DNA of 64,000 bases from Limimaricola pyoseonensis (GTDB lineage: Bacteria; Pseudomonadota; Alphaproteobacteria; Rhodobacterales; Rhodobacteraceae), in NCBI RefSeq assembly GCF_900102015.1, contig NZ_FNAT01000006.1, forward strand, positions 172,116 through 236,115. Direction: 5' to 3'. Every line of letters begins with the position of its first letter. Position 1 is the stretch's first letter. A program made the position numbers and the translations under genes. This document shows, one piece after another, positions 16,244 through 24,921 of the stretch. The notes under the pieces were generated by a model, which saw only the letters and a program-made list of their open reading frames with translations, was not told the origin of the DNA and searched no databases.

Positions 16244-17131
16244 ATGACCCGCCGCGACCAATGGCTGCTGTGGCTGTTTTTGGCCCCGACGCTCCTGCTG
16301 ATGGGCGTCTTCCTGTACTACCCGATGATCGGCACCGTCTGGGAAAGCCTGCACCAGAGCTCCTTCATCTCGCCCGACCCCGAATTCGTCGGCGCGCAGA
16401 TCTACAGCCGGGTGCTCGACGACCCCGACTTCGGCACGATCCTGGCCAATTCGCTGGTCTGGACCGTGGGCGTGGTGGCGCTGCAGAACGTGCTGGGCTT
16501 CGCCGCCGCGATGCTGCTCAACCAGGGCCTGCCGATGCAGGGCGTGCTGCGGGCGCTGGTGCTGATGCCCTTCATCCTGCCCGGCGTCGTGACCGCCATC
16601 CTGTGGCGCTTCATGTACGACCCGCAGCTCGGGCTGGTGAACTCGCTGATGATCCGCACCGGTCTGGTCGAGGACAGCGCCGCCTGGCTCGCCGATCCGG
16701 GCACCGCGATGGCGGCGGTGATCTTCGTCGCGGTCTGGAAGGGCTTTCCCTTCTCGATGCTGATCTATCTCGCCGCGCTCCAGAACGTCGACGAGAGCCA
16801 ACTCGAGGCCGCGACGCTCGACGGCGCGGGGCCGGTGCGCAAGCTCTTCGACGTGGTGCTGCCGGCGATCCGCCACGTGGTGCTGGTCAACATCGTGCTG
16901 ACGCTGATCCTGACCTTCAACTACTTCGACATCGTCTGGGTCCTGACCCGCGGCGGGCCGCAGGACAGCACCCACATCTTCCCCACGAAAATCTACGAGA
17001 CCGGGTTCGGTCAGTTCCAGTTCGGCGAGGCGGCGACCTACGGCGTCATGTCGATCCTGGTGCTGGCGGTGCTGGTGGCGCTCTACGTGATCGTCGAGCG
17101 CGGCACCTCCCGGCGGAGGCCCGAGGCATGA
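16244..17131 (+). CDS. sugar ABC transporter permease (MalF/UgpA type)
   Basis: This 295-residue membrane protein starts with a hydrophobic segment (LLWLFLAPTLLLMGVFLYYP) and carries the EAA-type loop LEAATLDGAGPVRKLFDVVLPAI. It partners the next permease, whose ATG overlaps its stop (ATGA), and the UgpC-type ATPase at 20608. Confidence 0.92.
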   Translation: MTRRDQWLLWLFLAPTLLLMGVFLYYPMIGTVWESLHQSSFISPDPEFVGAQIYSRVLDDPDFGTILANSLVWTVGVVALQNVLGFAAAMLLNQGLPMQGVLRALVLMPFILPGVVTAILWRFMYDPQLGLVNSLMIRTGLVEDSAAWLADPGTAMAAVIFVAVWKGFPFSMLIYLAALQNVDESQLEAATLDGAGPVRKLFDVVLPAIRHVVLVNIVLTLILTFNYFDIVWVLTRGGPQDSTHIFPTKIYETGFGQFQFGEAATYGVMSILVLAVLVALYVIVERGTSRRRPEA

Positions 17132-17955
17132 CCCATACCCGTCGCACCCGCGCCGCCATCGTGGCCGGCCAGATCCTGCTCGCCGCGTTCGTGCTGCTGC
17201 CGTTCTTCTGGATGTTTTCGGTCAGCCTGAAGCCGCCCTCGGAGCCCTTCGCGATCCCGGCCCGGCTCTGGCCCGAGGATCCGACCCTGTCGAACTACGT
17301 CACCGCCTTCCGGCCGGAGTTCCGGACCTACTTCCTGAACTCGCTGATCGTCTCGGCGGCCTCGGTGACGATCTGCGTCACGCTGGCGCTGCTGGCCGCC
17401 TATGCCTTCTCGCGCGGGGCGCTGATCGCGCTGACGGCGCTGATGGGGATGGTGGTGCTGGCGCAGATGTTCCCGCATTCGGCGATCATCATCCCGATCT
17501 ACAAGATGATGCGGAGCGCCGACCTGCTCGACACCAAGATCGCGCTGATCATCGCCTATGTCTCGGTGACGCTGCCGGTGGCGATCTGGATGCTGCGCGG
17601 CTTCCTCGTGAAGCTGCCGGTGGCGCTCGAGGAGGCGGCGGCGATCGACGGCGCGCATCCGCTGCGGCTGTTTTGGGAGATCGTCGTGCCGCTGGCCCGG
17701 CCGGGGATCATCGCCACCGCCGTCTACGTGCTGATCGTCACCTGGCAGGAGTTCCTCTTCGCGCTCTCCTTCACCTCGAGCAAGGCCGAGCGCACCCTGC
17801 CGGTGGGGCTGAACGACTTCATCGGCCAGTACGGCATCCGCTACGGCGAGCTGATGGCCTCCTCGGTGATGGTCTCGGCGCCGGTGATCGCCGTCTTCTT
17901 CTTCCTGCAACGCTACTTCGTCGCCGGCCTGACCGCCGGTGCGGTGAAAGGCTGA
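17128..17955 (+). CDS. sugar ABC transporter permease (MalG/UgpE type)
   Basis: This 275-residue membrane protein contains the loop LEEAAAIDGAHPLRLFWEIVVPLA, characteristic of the MalG class. The ATG at 17128 overlaps the stop of the first permease by 4 bases; the longer open frame from 15982 is not used. An enoyl-CoA hydratase gene follows after 4 bases, tying metabolism and transport together. Confidence 0.92.
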   Translation: MTHTRRTRAAIVAGQILLAAFVLLPFFWMFSVSLKPPSEPFAIPARLWPEDPTLSNYVTAFRPEFRTYFLNSLIVSAASVTICVTLALLAAYAFSRGALIALTALMGMVVLAQMFPHSAIIIPIYKMMRSADLLDTKIALIIAYVSVTLPVAIWMLRGFLVKLPVALEEAAAIDGAHPLRLFWEIVVPLARPGIIATAVYVLIVTWQEFLFALSFTSSKAERTLPVGLNDFIGQYGIRYGELMASSVMVSAPVIAVFFFLQRYFVAGLTAGAVKG

Positions 17956-17959
17956 CCCC

Positions 17960-18739
17960 ATGGCGCTGATCGAGATCGACGACCCGCAACCCGGCATCCG
18001 CCGCCTCACCTTCAACCGGCCCGAGAAGCTCAACGCGCTGTCGACGCCACTGCTTCATGAGTTCGACGCGGCCCTCGCGGCGGCGGCCTCTGACGCGACG
18101 GTGCGCGCGCTGATCCTGCGCGGCGCCGGCGACCGGGCCTTCGTGGCCGGGGCCGATATCGGCGAATATGCCGGCGACCGGCGCGAGGCCTTCATCGCCT
18201 ACCAGATGGCGGCGCGCGCCCTGTTCGACCGGCTCGAGCGGCTGCCCAAGCCGGTGATCGCCGCGATCGGCGGCTTTGCCTTGGGCGGCGGCTTCGAGAT
18301 CGCGCTGTGCTGCGACATGATCGTCGTCTCCGAGAACGCGCGCCTCGGCCTGCCGGAAGGCCGGCTCGGGCTGTGCCCGGGCGGCGGCGGCACGCAGCGG
18401 CTGACCCGCGCGGTCGGGCGATACGCGGCCTCCGAGATCATGCTCGCGGGATGGCGCATCGACGGGCGGCGCGCGCACCAGCTGGGCCTGGCCTGCGAGC
18501 TGGCCGCGCCCGAGGCGCTCGACGACGCGGCGATCGCCCGCGCGCGGGCCTGCCTCAAGATCGCGCCGAGCGCGCAGGCCGAGATGAAGCGGCTGATCCG
18601 CGAGGGCGTGGACGCGCCCTTGGAGACGGCCAAGAGCTTCGAGCAGGAGGTGCTGTTCCGCCTCTATTCCGGCGCCGACGGGCAGGAGGGCATCGACGCC
18701 TTCCTCGGCAAGCGCGAACCGCAATTCGGGAGGCAGTGA
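17960..18739 (+). CDS. enoyl-CoA hydratase/isomerase (crotonase) family protein
   Basis: This 259-residue protein carries the crotonase motifs FNRPEKLNAL, AFVAGADIGEY (oxyanion hole), ALGGGFEIALCCD and PEGRLGLCPGGGGTQRL. The glutamates at both catalytic positions of hydratases (in GGGFE and PEGRLG) are present, so hydration or dehydration of an acyl-CoA is chemically possible. Its place inside a sugar transport operon, with a CoA transferase further down, suggests that the substrate is a CoA ester of a sugar-derived acid. It overlaps the next gene by one base. Confidence 0.88.
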   Translation: MALIEIDDPQPGIRRLTFNRPEKLNALSTPLLHEFDAALAAAASDATVRALILRGAGDRAFVAGADIGEYAGDRREAFIAYQMAARALFDRLERLPKPVIAAIGGFALGGGFEIALCCDMIVVSENARLGLPEGRLGLCPGGGGTQRLTRAVGRYAASEIMLAGWRIDGRRAHQLGLACELAAPEALDDAAIARARACLKIAPSAQAEMKRLIREGVDAPLETAKSFEQEVLFRLYSGADGQEGIDAFLGKREPQFGRQ

Positions 18740-19497
18740 TGGAGTTCGAGGGCAAGACCGCGGTGATCACCGGCGGCGCGATGGGCATCGGCCTGTCCTG
18801 CGCCGAGCGCTTCGTGGCCGGCGGCGGCAATGTCGTTCTGGCCGACATCTCGCGCGAGGAGGGCGACAAGGCGGTGGCCGCGCTCGGGGCGCGGGCGCTG
18901 TTCGTCGAAACCGATGTCGAGAACCTCGCCGCGGTCGAGGCGGCCGCTGCGGCGGCGATCGACCGGTTCGGGCGGATCGACATCCTCGTCAACAACGCCG
19001 CTCGCGCGCTTCCGGGCGTGGTCGACGAGATCGACGAGGCGCGCTGGATGACGGTGATCAACACCAACCTGAGCGGCGCATGGCGCGGCATGAAGGCCTG
19101 CGTGCCGCACATGCGGCGTCAGGGGTCGGGCGCGGTGGTCAACATGTCCTCGGTGCAGGGGCTTCTGGGGTTCAAGGGCTGGTCGGCCTACTCGGCCGCC
19201 AAGGGCGCGATCGACGCGCTGACGCGGCAGTCGGCGGTCGATCTCGCGCCGCATGGCATAAGGGTCAACGCCGTCTCGCCCGGCACGATCATGACGCCGA
19301 TGAACGCCAGGATCTTCGCCGAGATGGACGACCCGTCCGAGCTGATCGACAGCTGGAACCGGGCCCACCCGATCGGCCGCTTCGGCCAGCCCGAGGAGGT
19401 GGCCGAGACGGTGGCCTTCCTCGCCTCGGACCGCGCGAGCTTCATCACCGGCGAGATCGTCCGGGTCGATGGCGGCCTCGCGGTGCGCGCGGAATGA
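18739..19497 (+). CDS. SDR family oxidoreductase (probable sugar dehydrogenase)
   Basis: The protein has 252 residues. The NAD(P)-binding TGGAMGIG is at 11-18, NNAA is in the central strand, and the catalytic Y151 and K155 lie in YSAAKGA. The C-terminal ITGEIVRVDGG is typical of classical SDRs. With a mutarotase-like gene and an SMP-30 lactonase nearby, it may oxidise an aldose at C1 to a lactone. The ATG at 18739 overlaps the hydratase stop (TGATG). Confidence 0.88.
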   Translation: MEFEGKTAVITGGAMGIGLSCAERFVAGGGNVVLADISREEGDKAVAALGARALFVETDVENLAAVEAAAAAAIDRFGRIDILVNNAARALPGVVDEIDEARWMTVINTNLSGAWRGMKACVPHMRRQGSGAVVNMSSVQGLLGFKGWSAYSAAKGAIDALTRQSAVDLAPHGIRVNAVSPGTIMTPMNARIFAEMDDPSELIDSWNRAHPIGRFGQPEEVAETVAFLASDRASFITGEIVRVDGGLAVRAE

Positions 19498-20621
19498 GCG
19501 GCGCGGCCGACATCGCGGGCGTCGCGCGCTGCGAGGCCGCCTCGGGCGGGCTCGAGGTCGACCTCTCGGTCGGGCACCTGCACGGGCTGCGCCTGCGCGA
19601 CGGCGGGCGCGAGATCGCGCCGCTGGCCACCGCGCCATGGCTCGGCGAGACGGCGGAGCTGCCGGCCGGGCTGCCGCCGGTGGAGCGGCGGCTGTCGGGC
19701 GACTTTCTCTGCGCGCCCTTCGGCCCCGGCGGCGCCGAGGACGCGCCGCCGCATGGCTGGTCGGCCAACAGCGCCTGGGAGGTGGAGGCCGAGCGGCCCG
19801 GCGGGCTGGACCTGCGGCTCGGGCGCGAGATCCAGGGCGCGCGGCTGCGCAAGCGGCTGCGGCTTCTGCCCGACGCGCCGCTGCTGCTGTGCCGGCACGA
19901 GTTCGAGGGCGGGCGCGGGCGGCTGCCGGTGTCGCATCACGTGATGGTCGCGCTCGGCGGGCCGGCGCGGCTGTCGGCCAGCCCCAAGCGGGCCGTGGTG
20001 GCGCCCGACGCGCCGCTCGAGCCGGGGCGCAACCGGCTGCGCTGCCCCGGACGGGCGGCGGCGCTCGGCGGTTTTCCGGCCGCCGATGGCGGCGTCATCG
20101 ACCTCACCCGCCTGCCGATCGGCGCGGCGCACGAGGATTTCGTGACGCTGGTCGAGGCGGCCCGCGACGGCTTCGGCTGGACCGCGGTGCTGCGCGAGCG
20201 GCACGACGACATCGTCTTCGTGCTGCGGCCGGTGGCCGAGATGCCGGTGACGATGCTGTGGCATTCCAACGCCGGCCGCGACTACGCGCCGTGGAACGGC
20301 CGGCACACCGGCGTGCTCGGGATCGAGGACGGCATGGCCGGCGGCGCGGTCACCGCCGCCGAGGCCGCCGCGGGCCGCGGCCCGGTGGCGGCCGAGGGGG
20401 TGCCGACCGCGCTCGATCTCGACCCCCACGGCCGACGGCGGCTGCACCACCTGATCGGCGCGATCGCCCGGCCACCCGGCTGGGACAGGCTGCACGGCAT
20501 CGCCTGGGAGGGCGACAGCCTCGTTCTGAGCGGGCCGGGCGGCCAGCGCCGCGCGCTGCCCTGCCCCCGGACCCTTTTCGATGCGCAAGAGGAGGCGCGA
20601 GACCAAGATGGCAACCGTTGA
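19494..20621 (+). CDS. aldose 1-epimerase-like protein
   Basis: This 375-residue protein has LSVGHLHGLRLRDGGREIAPL at the start (positions about 22-42) and HGWSANSAWEVE and WHSNAGRDYAPW segments. These resemble galactose-mutarotase-type beta-sandwich proteins. Such enzymes interconvert sugar anomers and often sit beside sugar dehydrogenases. The ATG at 19494 overlaps the SDR stop (ATGA). It overlaps the next gene by 14 bases. The fold assignment is moderate and the exact sugar is unknown. Confidence 0.65.
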   Translation: MSGAADIAGVARCEAASGGLEVDLSVGHLHGLRLRDGGREIAPLATAPWLGETAELPAGLPPVERRLSGDFLCAPFGPGGAEDAPPHGWSANSAWEVEAERPGGLDLRLGREIQGARLRKRLRLLPDAPLLLCRHEFEGGRGRLPVSHHVMVALGGPARLSASPKRAVVAPDAPLEPGRNRLRCPGRAAALGGFPAADGGVIDLTRLPIGAAHEDFVTLVEAARDGFGWTAVLRERHDDIVFVLRPVAEMPVTMLWHSNAGRDYAPWNGRHTGVLGIEDGMAGGAVTAAEAAAGRGPVAAEGVPTALDLDPHGRRRLHHLIGAIARPPGWDRLHGIAWEGDSLVLSGPGGQRRALPCPRTLFDAQEEARDQDGNR

Positions 20622-21666
20622 ACTTGAGCGCCTGAACAAGCGCTTCGGAGGGTTCACCGCCCTCGAGAGCCTCGATCTGACGATCGCGGATGGCGAGTTT
20701 CTCGTCCTGCTCGGCCCGTCGGGCTGCGGCAAGTCGACCACGATGCGGCTGGTGGCCGGGCTCGAGGAGCCGACCGGCGGCGAGATCCGGATCGGTGGCC
20801 GGCGGGTCAACGACATCCCGGCGCGCGACCGCGACCTCGCCATGGTGTTCCAATCCTACGCGCTCTACCCGCACATGACGGTGGGCGAGAACATCGGCTA
20901 CCCGCTCAAGGTGCGCGGCATCGCCAAGGCCGAGCGGCAGGCGCAGATCCGCGCCGCCGCCGAGAAGGTCGAGATGGGCCACCTGCTGACCCGCCGCCCG
21001 GCCGAGCTTTCGGGCGGCCAGCGCCAGCGCGTGGCACTGGCCCGCGCCATCGTGCGCACGCCGCGGCTGTTTCTGATGGACGAGCCGCTCTCCAACCTCG
21101 ACGCCAAGCTGCGCACGGTGATGCGGGCGGAACTCAAGCACCTGCAGCGCGACCTCGCCACCACCACGATCTACGTCACCCACGACCAGGTCGAGGCGAT
21201 GACGCTGGCCGACCGCATCGTCATCCTCAACGCCGCGAAGATCCAGCAGCAGGGCACGCCGCAGGAGATCTACGACCGGCCGGCCAACACCTTCGTGGCG
21301 AGCTTCATCGGCTCGCCGCCGATGAACCTGATCGAGGGCACGGTGGCGGAGGGGCGGTTCCACCACCCCGATGGCGGCGTGGCGCTGGCCTCGGCGCCGC
21401 AGGGGCCCGCGGTGCTGGGCGTGCGGCCCGAGGACGTCACGCTCGCCGCGCCGGGCGAGGGCGATTTCACGGGCAAGGTCTATTCCTCGGAGCTTCTGGG
21501 GGATTGCACGCTGCTCAACGTGCGGGTCGGCGACAAGCTGGTCGCGGCCAAGGTCGGCCCGCAGGACGGGCGCGACATGGACGAGCCGGTGGGGCTGCGG
21601 CTGGCGCCGGGCGCGCTGCACCTGTTCGACGGCGAGAGCGGGGCGCGGATCGAGGGCCGGGCATGA
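20608..21666 (+). CDS. ugpC: sugar ABC transporter ATP-binding protein (UgpC/MsmK type)
   Basis: This 352-residue ATPase has Walker A GPSGCGKST (36-44), signature LSGGQRQRVALARA and Walker B LFLMDEPLSNLDAKL. A C-terminal TOBE-like region (VLGVRPEDVTLA…) is typical of carbohydrate importers. The start at 20608 (MATVEL) fits the family; a nine-residue longer start at 20581 is possible. It completes the transporter begun at 14985 but lies after three metabolic genes. The stop overlaps the next ATG by 4 bases. Confidence 0.93.
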   Translation: MATVELERLNKRFGGFTALESLDLTIADGEFLVLLGPSGCGKSTTMRLVAGLEEPTGGEIRIGGRRVNDIPARDRDLAMVFQSYALYPHMTVGENIGYPLKVRGIAKAERQAQIRAAAEKVEMGHLLTRRPAELSGGQRQRVALARAIVRTPRLFLMDEPLSNLDAKLRTVMRAELKHLQRDLATTTIYVTHDQVEAMTLADRIVILNAAKIQQQGTPQEIYDRPANTFVASFIGSPPMNLIEGTVAEGRFHHPDGGVALASAPQGPAVLGVRPEDVTLAAPGEGDFTGKVYSSELLGDCTLLNVRVGDKLVAAKVGPQDGRDMDEPVGLRLAPGALHLFDGESGARIEGRA

Positions 21667-22550
21667 GGGCTGCGCCGCCCCTGCCGCCGGCGCCGCCCGC
21701 GGCGCTGCCGCCCGAACGGGCCGAGGTCTTCTTCGACGGCATCTTCTCGGAGCCGCGGCTGAGCCATCCCGAGGCGGTGGCCGTCGGCCCGGATGGCTGG
21801 ATCTGGGCCGGCAACCAGGATGGCGACATCTGCCGCATCGCCCCCGATGGCGGCCGCATCGATAAGGTGGCCTCGACCGGCGGCTTCGCCCTCGGCCTCG
21901 CCTTCGACGGCGACCGGGCGCTGTTCATGTGCGACCTGCGCCACGCGGCGGTCTTCCGGCTCGACCTCTGCACCCGCCGCCTGACGCGCTTCGCCGAGGG
22001 GCCGCGCATCCCGAACTACCCGCTGGTCGACCGGGCGCGCGGGCGGCTCATGGTGTCGGACAGCCACGACGCCGAGCGGCCCGGCCCCGGCATCTGGGCC
22101 TTCGACCTCGCGACGGGCGCGGGCGCGGTCTGGGACGGGCGCGACTACGACTTCGCCAACGGGCTCGCGATGCGCGACGGCGAGGACGCGATCTACCTGT
22201 GCGAGACCTTCGCCGCGGCGATCCGGCGGATCGAAATCCGCCCGGACGGGTCGGCCGGGGCGGCGGAGATCTACGCGACCGGCCTGCCGGGCCTGCCCGA
22301 CGGCATCGCCTTCGACGCGGAAGGCGGGCTGATCGTCGGCTGCTACGAGCCCTCGCATATCCTGCGCGTGCCGCCCGGCGGCGGCGCGGCCGAGACGGTG
22401 ATCGCGGATCCGACCGCGCACCGGCTCTGCCATCCCACCAACATCGCCTTCGACGGCGCGGCGCTCTTCGCCGCCAATCTCGGCCGCTGGCACGTGACCC
22501 GGATCGAGATGGCCGTCGGGGCCGAGCCGCTATGGAAGCAATCGCTATGA
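21663..22550 (+). CDS. SMP-30/gluconolactonase family protein
   Basis: This 295-residue beta-propeller protein has LSHPEAVAVGPDGWIWAGN near the N-terminus, with the metal-binding glutamate, and GLPGLPDGIAFDAEGGLIV near residue 210. The family hydrolyses sugar lactones to aldonic acids. It fits after the SDR in an oxidative sugar pathway. The ATG at 21663 overlaps the ATPase stop (ATGA); its own stop overlaps the next ATG. There is no clear signal peptide, so it is probably cytoplasmic. Confidence 0.85.
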   Translation: MRAAPPLPPAPPAALPPERAEVFFDGIFSEPRLSHPEAVAVGPDGWIWAGNQDGDICRIAPDGGRIDKVASTGGFALGLAFDGDRALFMCDLRHAAVFRLDLCTRRLTRFAEGPRIPNYPLVDRARGRLMVSDSHDAERPGPGIWAFDLATGAGAVWDGRDYDFANGLAMRDGEDAIYLCETFAAAIRRIEIRPDGSAGAAEIYATGLPGLPDGIAFDAEGGLIVGCYEPSHILRVPPGGGAAETVIADPTAHRLCHPTNIAFDGAALFAANLGRWHVTRIEMAVGAEPLWKQSL

Positions 22551-23689
22551 CCTATCTGGGCCTCACATGGGATCACCCGCGCGGCCGCAACGCGCTGATC
22601 GCCGCCGCGGCCGGCACCGACGCGCCCGAGGGCCGGCTGCTGCGCTGGGAGGTGCAGCCGCTCGAAGGCTTCGAGAGCGCGCCGATCGCGGATCTGGCCG
22701 CGCGCCACGACCTGCTGGTGATGGATCACCCGCATATCGGCGAGGCGGTGGCCGAGGACTGCCTGACGCCGCTCGAGGCGCTGTTTCCCGAGCCGCTGCT
22801 GGCGCGGTGGCGGGCGCAGTCGATCGGCCCGGCGATGGAGTCCTACCGCTGGGACGGCAGGAGCTGGGCGCTGCCGCTCGACGTCGCGACGCAGGTGACG
22901 CTGCGCCGGCCCGACCGGATCGCGGATGCGCCGACCAGCTGGGACGAGATGGAGGAGATCGCGGCGCGGCTGCCGGTGGCGCTGTCGCTGGCCGGGCCGC
23001 ATGCCTTCCTGACGCTGCTGTCGCTGGCGGCCTCCGAGGGCGCGCTGGTCGGGGGCGAGGCGATGCTGCCCGACGGGCCCGCGCTCGCGGCGCTGTCGCG
23101 GATGGCGCGGCTCTGGCGAAGCCGGCCGCCCGGCAGCGAGACGCTCAACCCGATCGCGCTGAGCGAGCGGATGGCGGGCTCGGACGAGATCGCGCTGGTG
23201 CCGCTGGTCTTCGGCTACGTGAACTACGCGCGCGGCGCGCGGCCGCTGGCCTTCTCGGACACGCCGCGCGCGAAGGGCGGGTATGGCGGCGTGCTCGGCG
23301 GGACCGGCATCGCCTTCACCCGCCGGGCCGCGCCGTCGCCGGCGCTGCTCGATCACATCGCATGGCTGATGCGCCCCGAGACGCAGGCCGGCTTCATCCC
23401 GGCCCATGACGGGCAGCCCTCGGCGCGCGGCGCCTGGGCCGACCCGGCCGTCAACGCCGCATGGGGCGGCTTCTACGCCGCGACGATGGACACGGCCGAG
23501 CACGCCGCGCTGCGGCCGCGCTTCGACGGCTACATCGCCTTTCAGACCGCGGCCGCCGCGGCGATCCGCGACGGGCTTGCCGGGGCCGAAGACGAGGCCC
23601 GGACGCTCGACACGATCCGGCGCCTGTGGCGCGACGCCCGCGGGCGCGCGCGCGGCGCCCTCGACGATGACAGGAGAGACCTGAAATGA
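22547..23689 (+). CDS. solute-binding-protein-like protein without a signal peptide
   Basis: The gene encodes 380 residues. The sequence resembles family-1 sugar-binding proteins (SYRWDGRSWALPLDVATQV, GSDEIALVPLVFGYVNYA, a MRPETQAGFIPAHDGQPS-like C-terminal region) but begins directly with TYLGLTWDHPRGRNAL and has no Sec or lipoprotein signal. It would therefore stay in the cytoplasm. The ATG at 22547 overlaps the lactonase stop (ATGA); another ATG at 22532 also lacks a signal. It is followed, with a 4-base overlap, by a CoA transferase gene. Similar soluble binding-like proteins are seen beside CoA-transferase and crotonase genes, but their role is not established. A ligand or acyl-carrier role is possible. 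Confidence 0.65.
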   Translation: MTYLGLTWDHPRGRNALIAAAAGTDAPEGRLLRWEVQPLEGFESAPIADLAARHDLLVMDHPHIGEAVAEDCLTPLEALFPEPLLARWRAQSIGPAMESYRWDGRSWALPLDVATQVTLRRPDRIADAPTSWDEMEEIAARLPVALSLAGPHAFLTLLSLAASEGALVGGEAMLPDGPALAALSRMARLWRSRPPGSETLNPIALSERMAGSDEIALVPLVFGYVNYARGARPLAFSDTPRAKGGYGGVLGGTGIAFTRRAAPSPALLDHIAWLMRPETQAGFIPAHDGQPSARGAWADPAVNAAWGGFYAATMDTAEHAALRPRFDGYIAFQTAAAAAIRDGLAGAEDEARTLDTIRRLWRDARGRARGALDDDRRDLK

Positions 23690-24921
23690 CCGACACGACC
23701 CTTCCCTTCAGCGGCGCCGAGGGCGCGCTTTCGGGCCTGCGCATTCTCGACTTCTCGCACCTGTTGCAGGGGCCTTTCGCGACCCAGCTGCTGGCCGATC
23801 TCGGCGCCGACGTGATCAAGATCGAGCGGCCGGGCAAGGGCGACCTGTTCCGCTCGCTCACCTTCCGCAACAAGTGGGTCGGCGGCACCGAGAGCCCCAA
23901 TCACCTGGCCTGGAACCGCAACAAGCGCAGCCTCGCGCTCGACCTGAAATCGGCCGAGGCGCGCGAGATCATCATGAAGATGGCCGAGGAGGCCGACGTG
24001 GTGGTGCAGAACTTCCGCCCCGGCGTGATGGCGCGGCTGGGCTACGGCTACGAGGCGTTCGCGGCGGTGAACCCGCGCATCGTCTACTGCTCGGGTTCGG
24101 GCTACGGCGAGGAGGGGCCCTATGTCTCGCGGCCCGGCCAGGACATGCTGATCCAGGGCCTGACCGGGATCATGGCCGCGACCGGACAGGCAGACCAGCC
24201 GCCGACCCCGGTCGGGGCGGGCTTTTCCGACCAGGTCGGCGCGATGAACATGGTCTACGGCATCCTCGCCGCGCTTTTGTGGCGCGAACGCTCTGGCAAG
24301 GGGCAGGAGATCAAGGTCAACCTGATGGCAGGGATGCTCGCGCACCAGAACCAGGAAATGGTCATGGCCATGAACTTCAACGAGGATTTCGAGCGCCCGA
24401 ACTCCGGCATCGGCCATCCGGGGATGGACGCCCCGTTCGGCACCTACCCGACGCGGGACGGCTGGATCACCATCGCGATGTCGCCCTATGCGCGGCTGGT
24501 CGAGGTGCTGGGCAATCCCGACCTGTCCCGCTTCGACGACCCGGCGATCCTTTACGACCGGCGCGACGAGGTCTGGGCGGCGCTGGCCGAGGAGACGCGC
24601 AGGTTCGGCAGCGACGACCTGCTCGACCGGCTGCTCGAGGCCGACATCTGGTGCGGCCGGGTCAAGAGCCATCTCGAGGTGGCCGACGACCCGCAGGTCA
24701 GGCACATGGGGATGATCACCAGCTACACCCACCCGACGGCGGGCGAGGTGAAATGCGTGGCCCCGGCGGTGAAGTTTAGCGACACGCCGGCCTCGATCCG
24801 CCGGCACGCGCCGCTGGTGGGCGAGCATTCGCGCGAGATCCTCGCCGAGCTCGGCTATGACGCGGCGCAGCTCGACCAGCTGGCGCAGAAGGGCGTGGTC
24901 GGCATGGGCGGGCCTGCGTGA
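23686..24921 (+). CDS. CaiB/BaiF family (class III) CoA transferase
   Basis: This 411-residue protein has the class III layout: LRILDFSHLLQGPFATQLLADLGADVIKIE (residues about 18-47), the probable catalytic D153 in RPGQDMLIQGLTG and a C-terminal YTHPTAGEVK region. It moves CoA between carboxylic acids, with formate, oxalate or carnitine type acids known in the family. Its neighbours suggest that the acceptor is a sugar-derived acid made by the lactonase. It overlaps the genes on both sides (4 bases and 1 base). Confidence 0.9.
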   Translation: MTDTTLPFSGAEGALSGLRILDFSHLLQGPFATQLLADLGADVIKIERPGKGDLFRSLTFRNKWVGGTESPNHLAWNRNKRSLALDLKSAEAREIIMKMAEEADVVVQNFRPGVMARLGYGYEAFAAVNPRIVYCSGSGYGEEGPYVSRPGQDMLIQGLTGIMAATGQADQPPTPVGAGFSDQVGAMNMVYGILAALLWRERSGKGQEIKVNLMAGMLAHQNQEMVMAMNFNEDFERPNSGIGHPGMDAPFGTYPTRDGWITIAMSPYARLVEVLGNPDLSRFDDPAILYDRRDEVWAALAEETRRFGSDDLLDRLLEADIWCGRVKSHLEVADDPQVRHMGMITSYTHPTAGEVKCVAPAVKFSDTPASIRRHAPLVGEHSREILAELGYDAAQLDQLAQKGVVGMGGPA

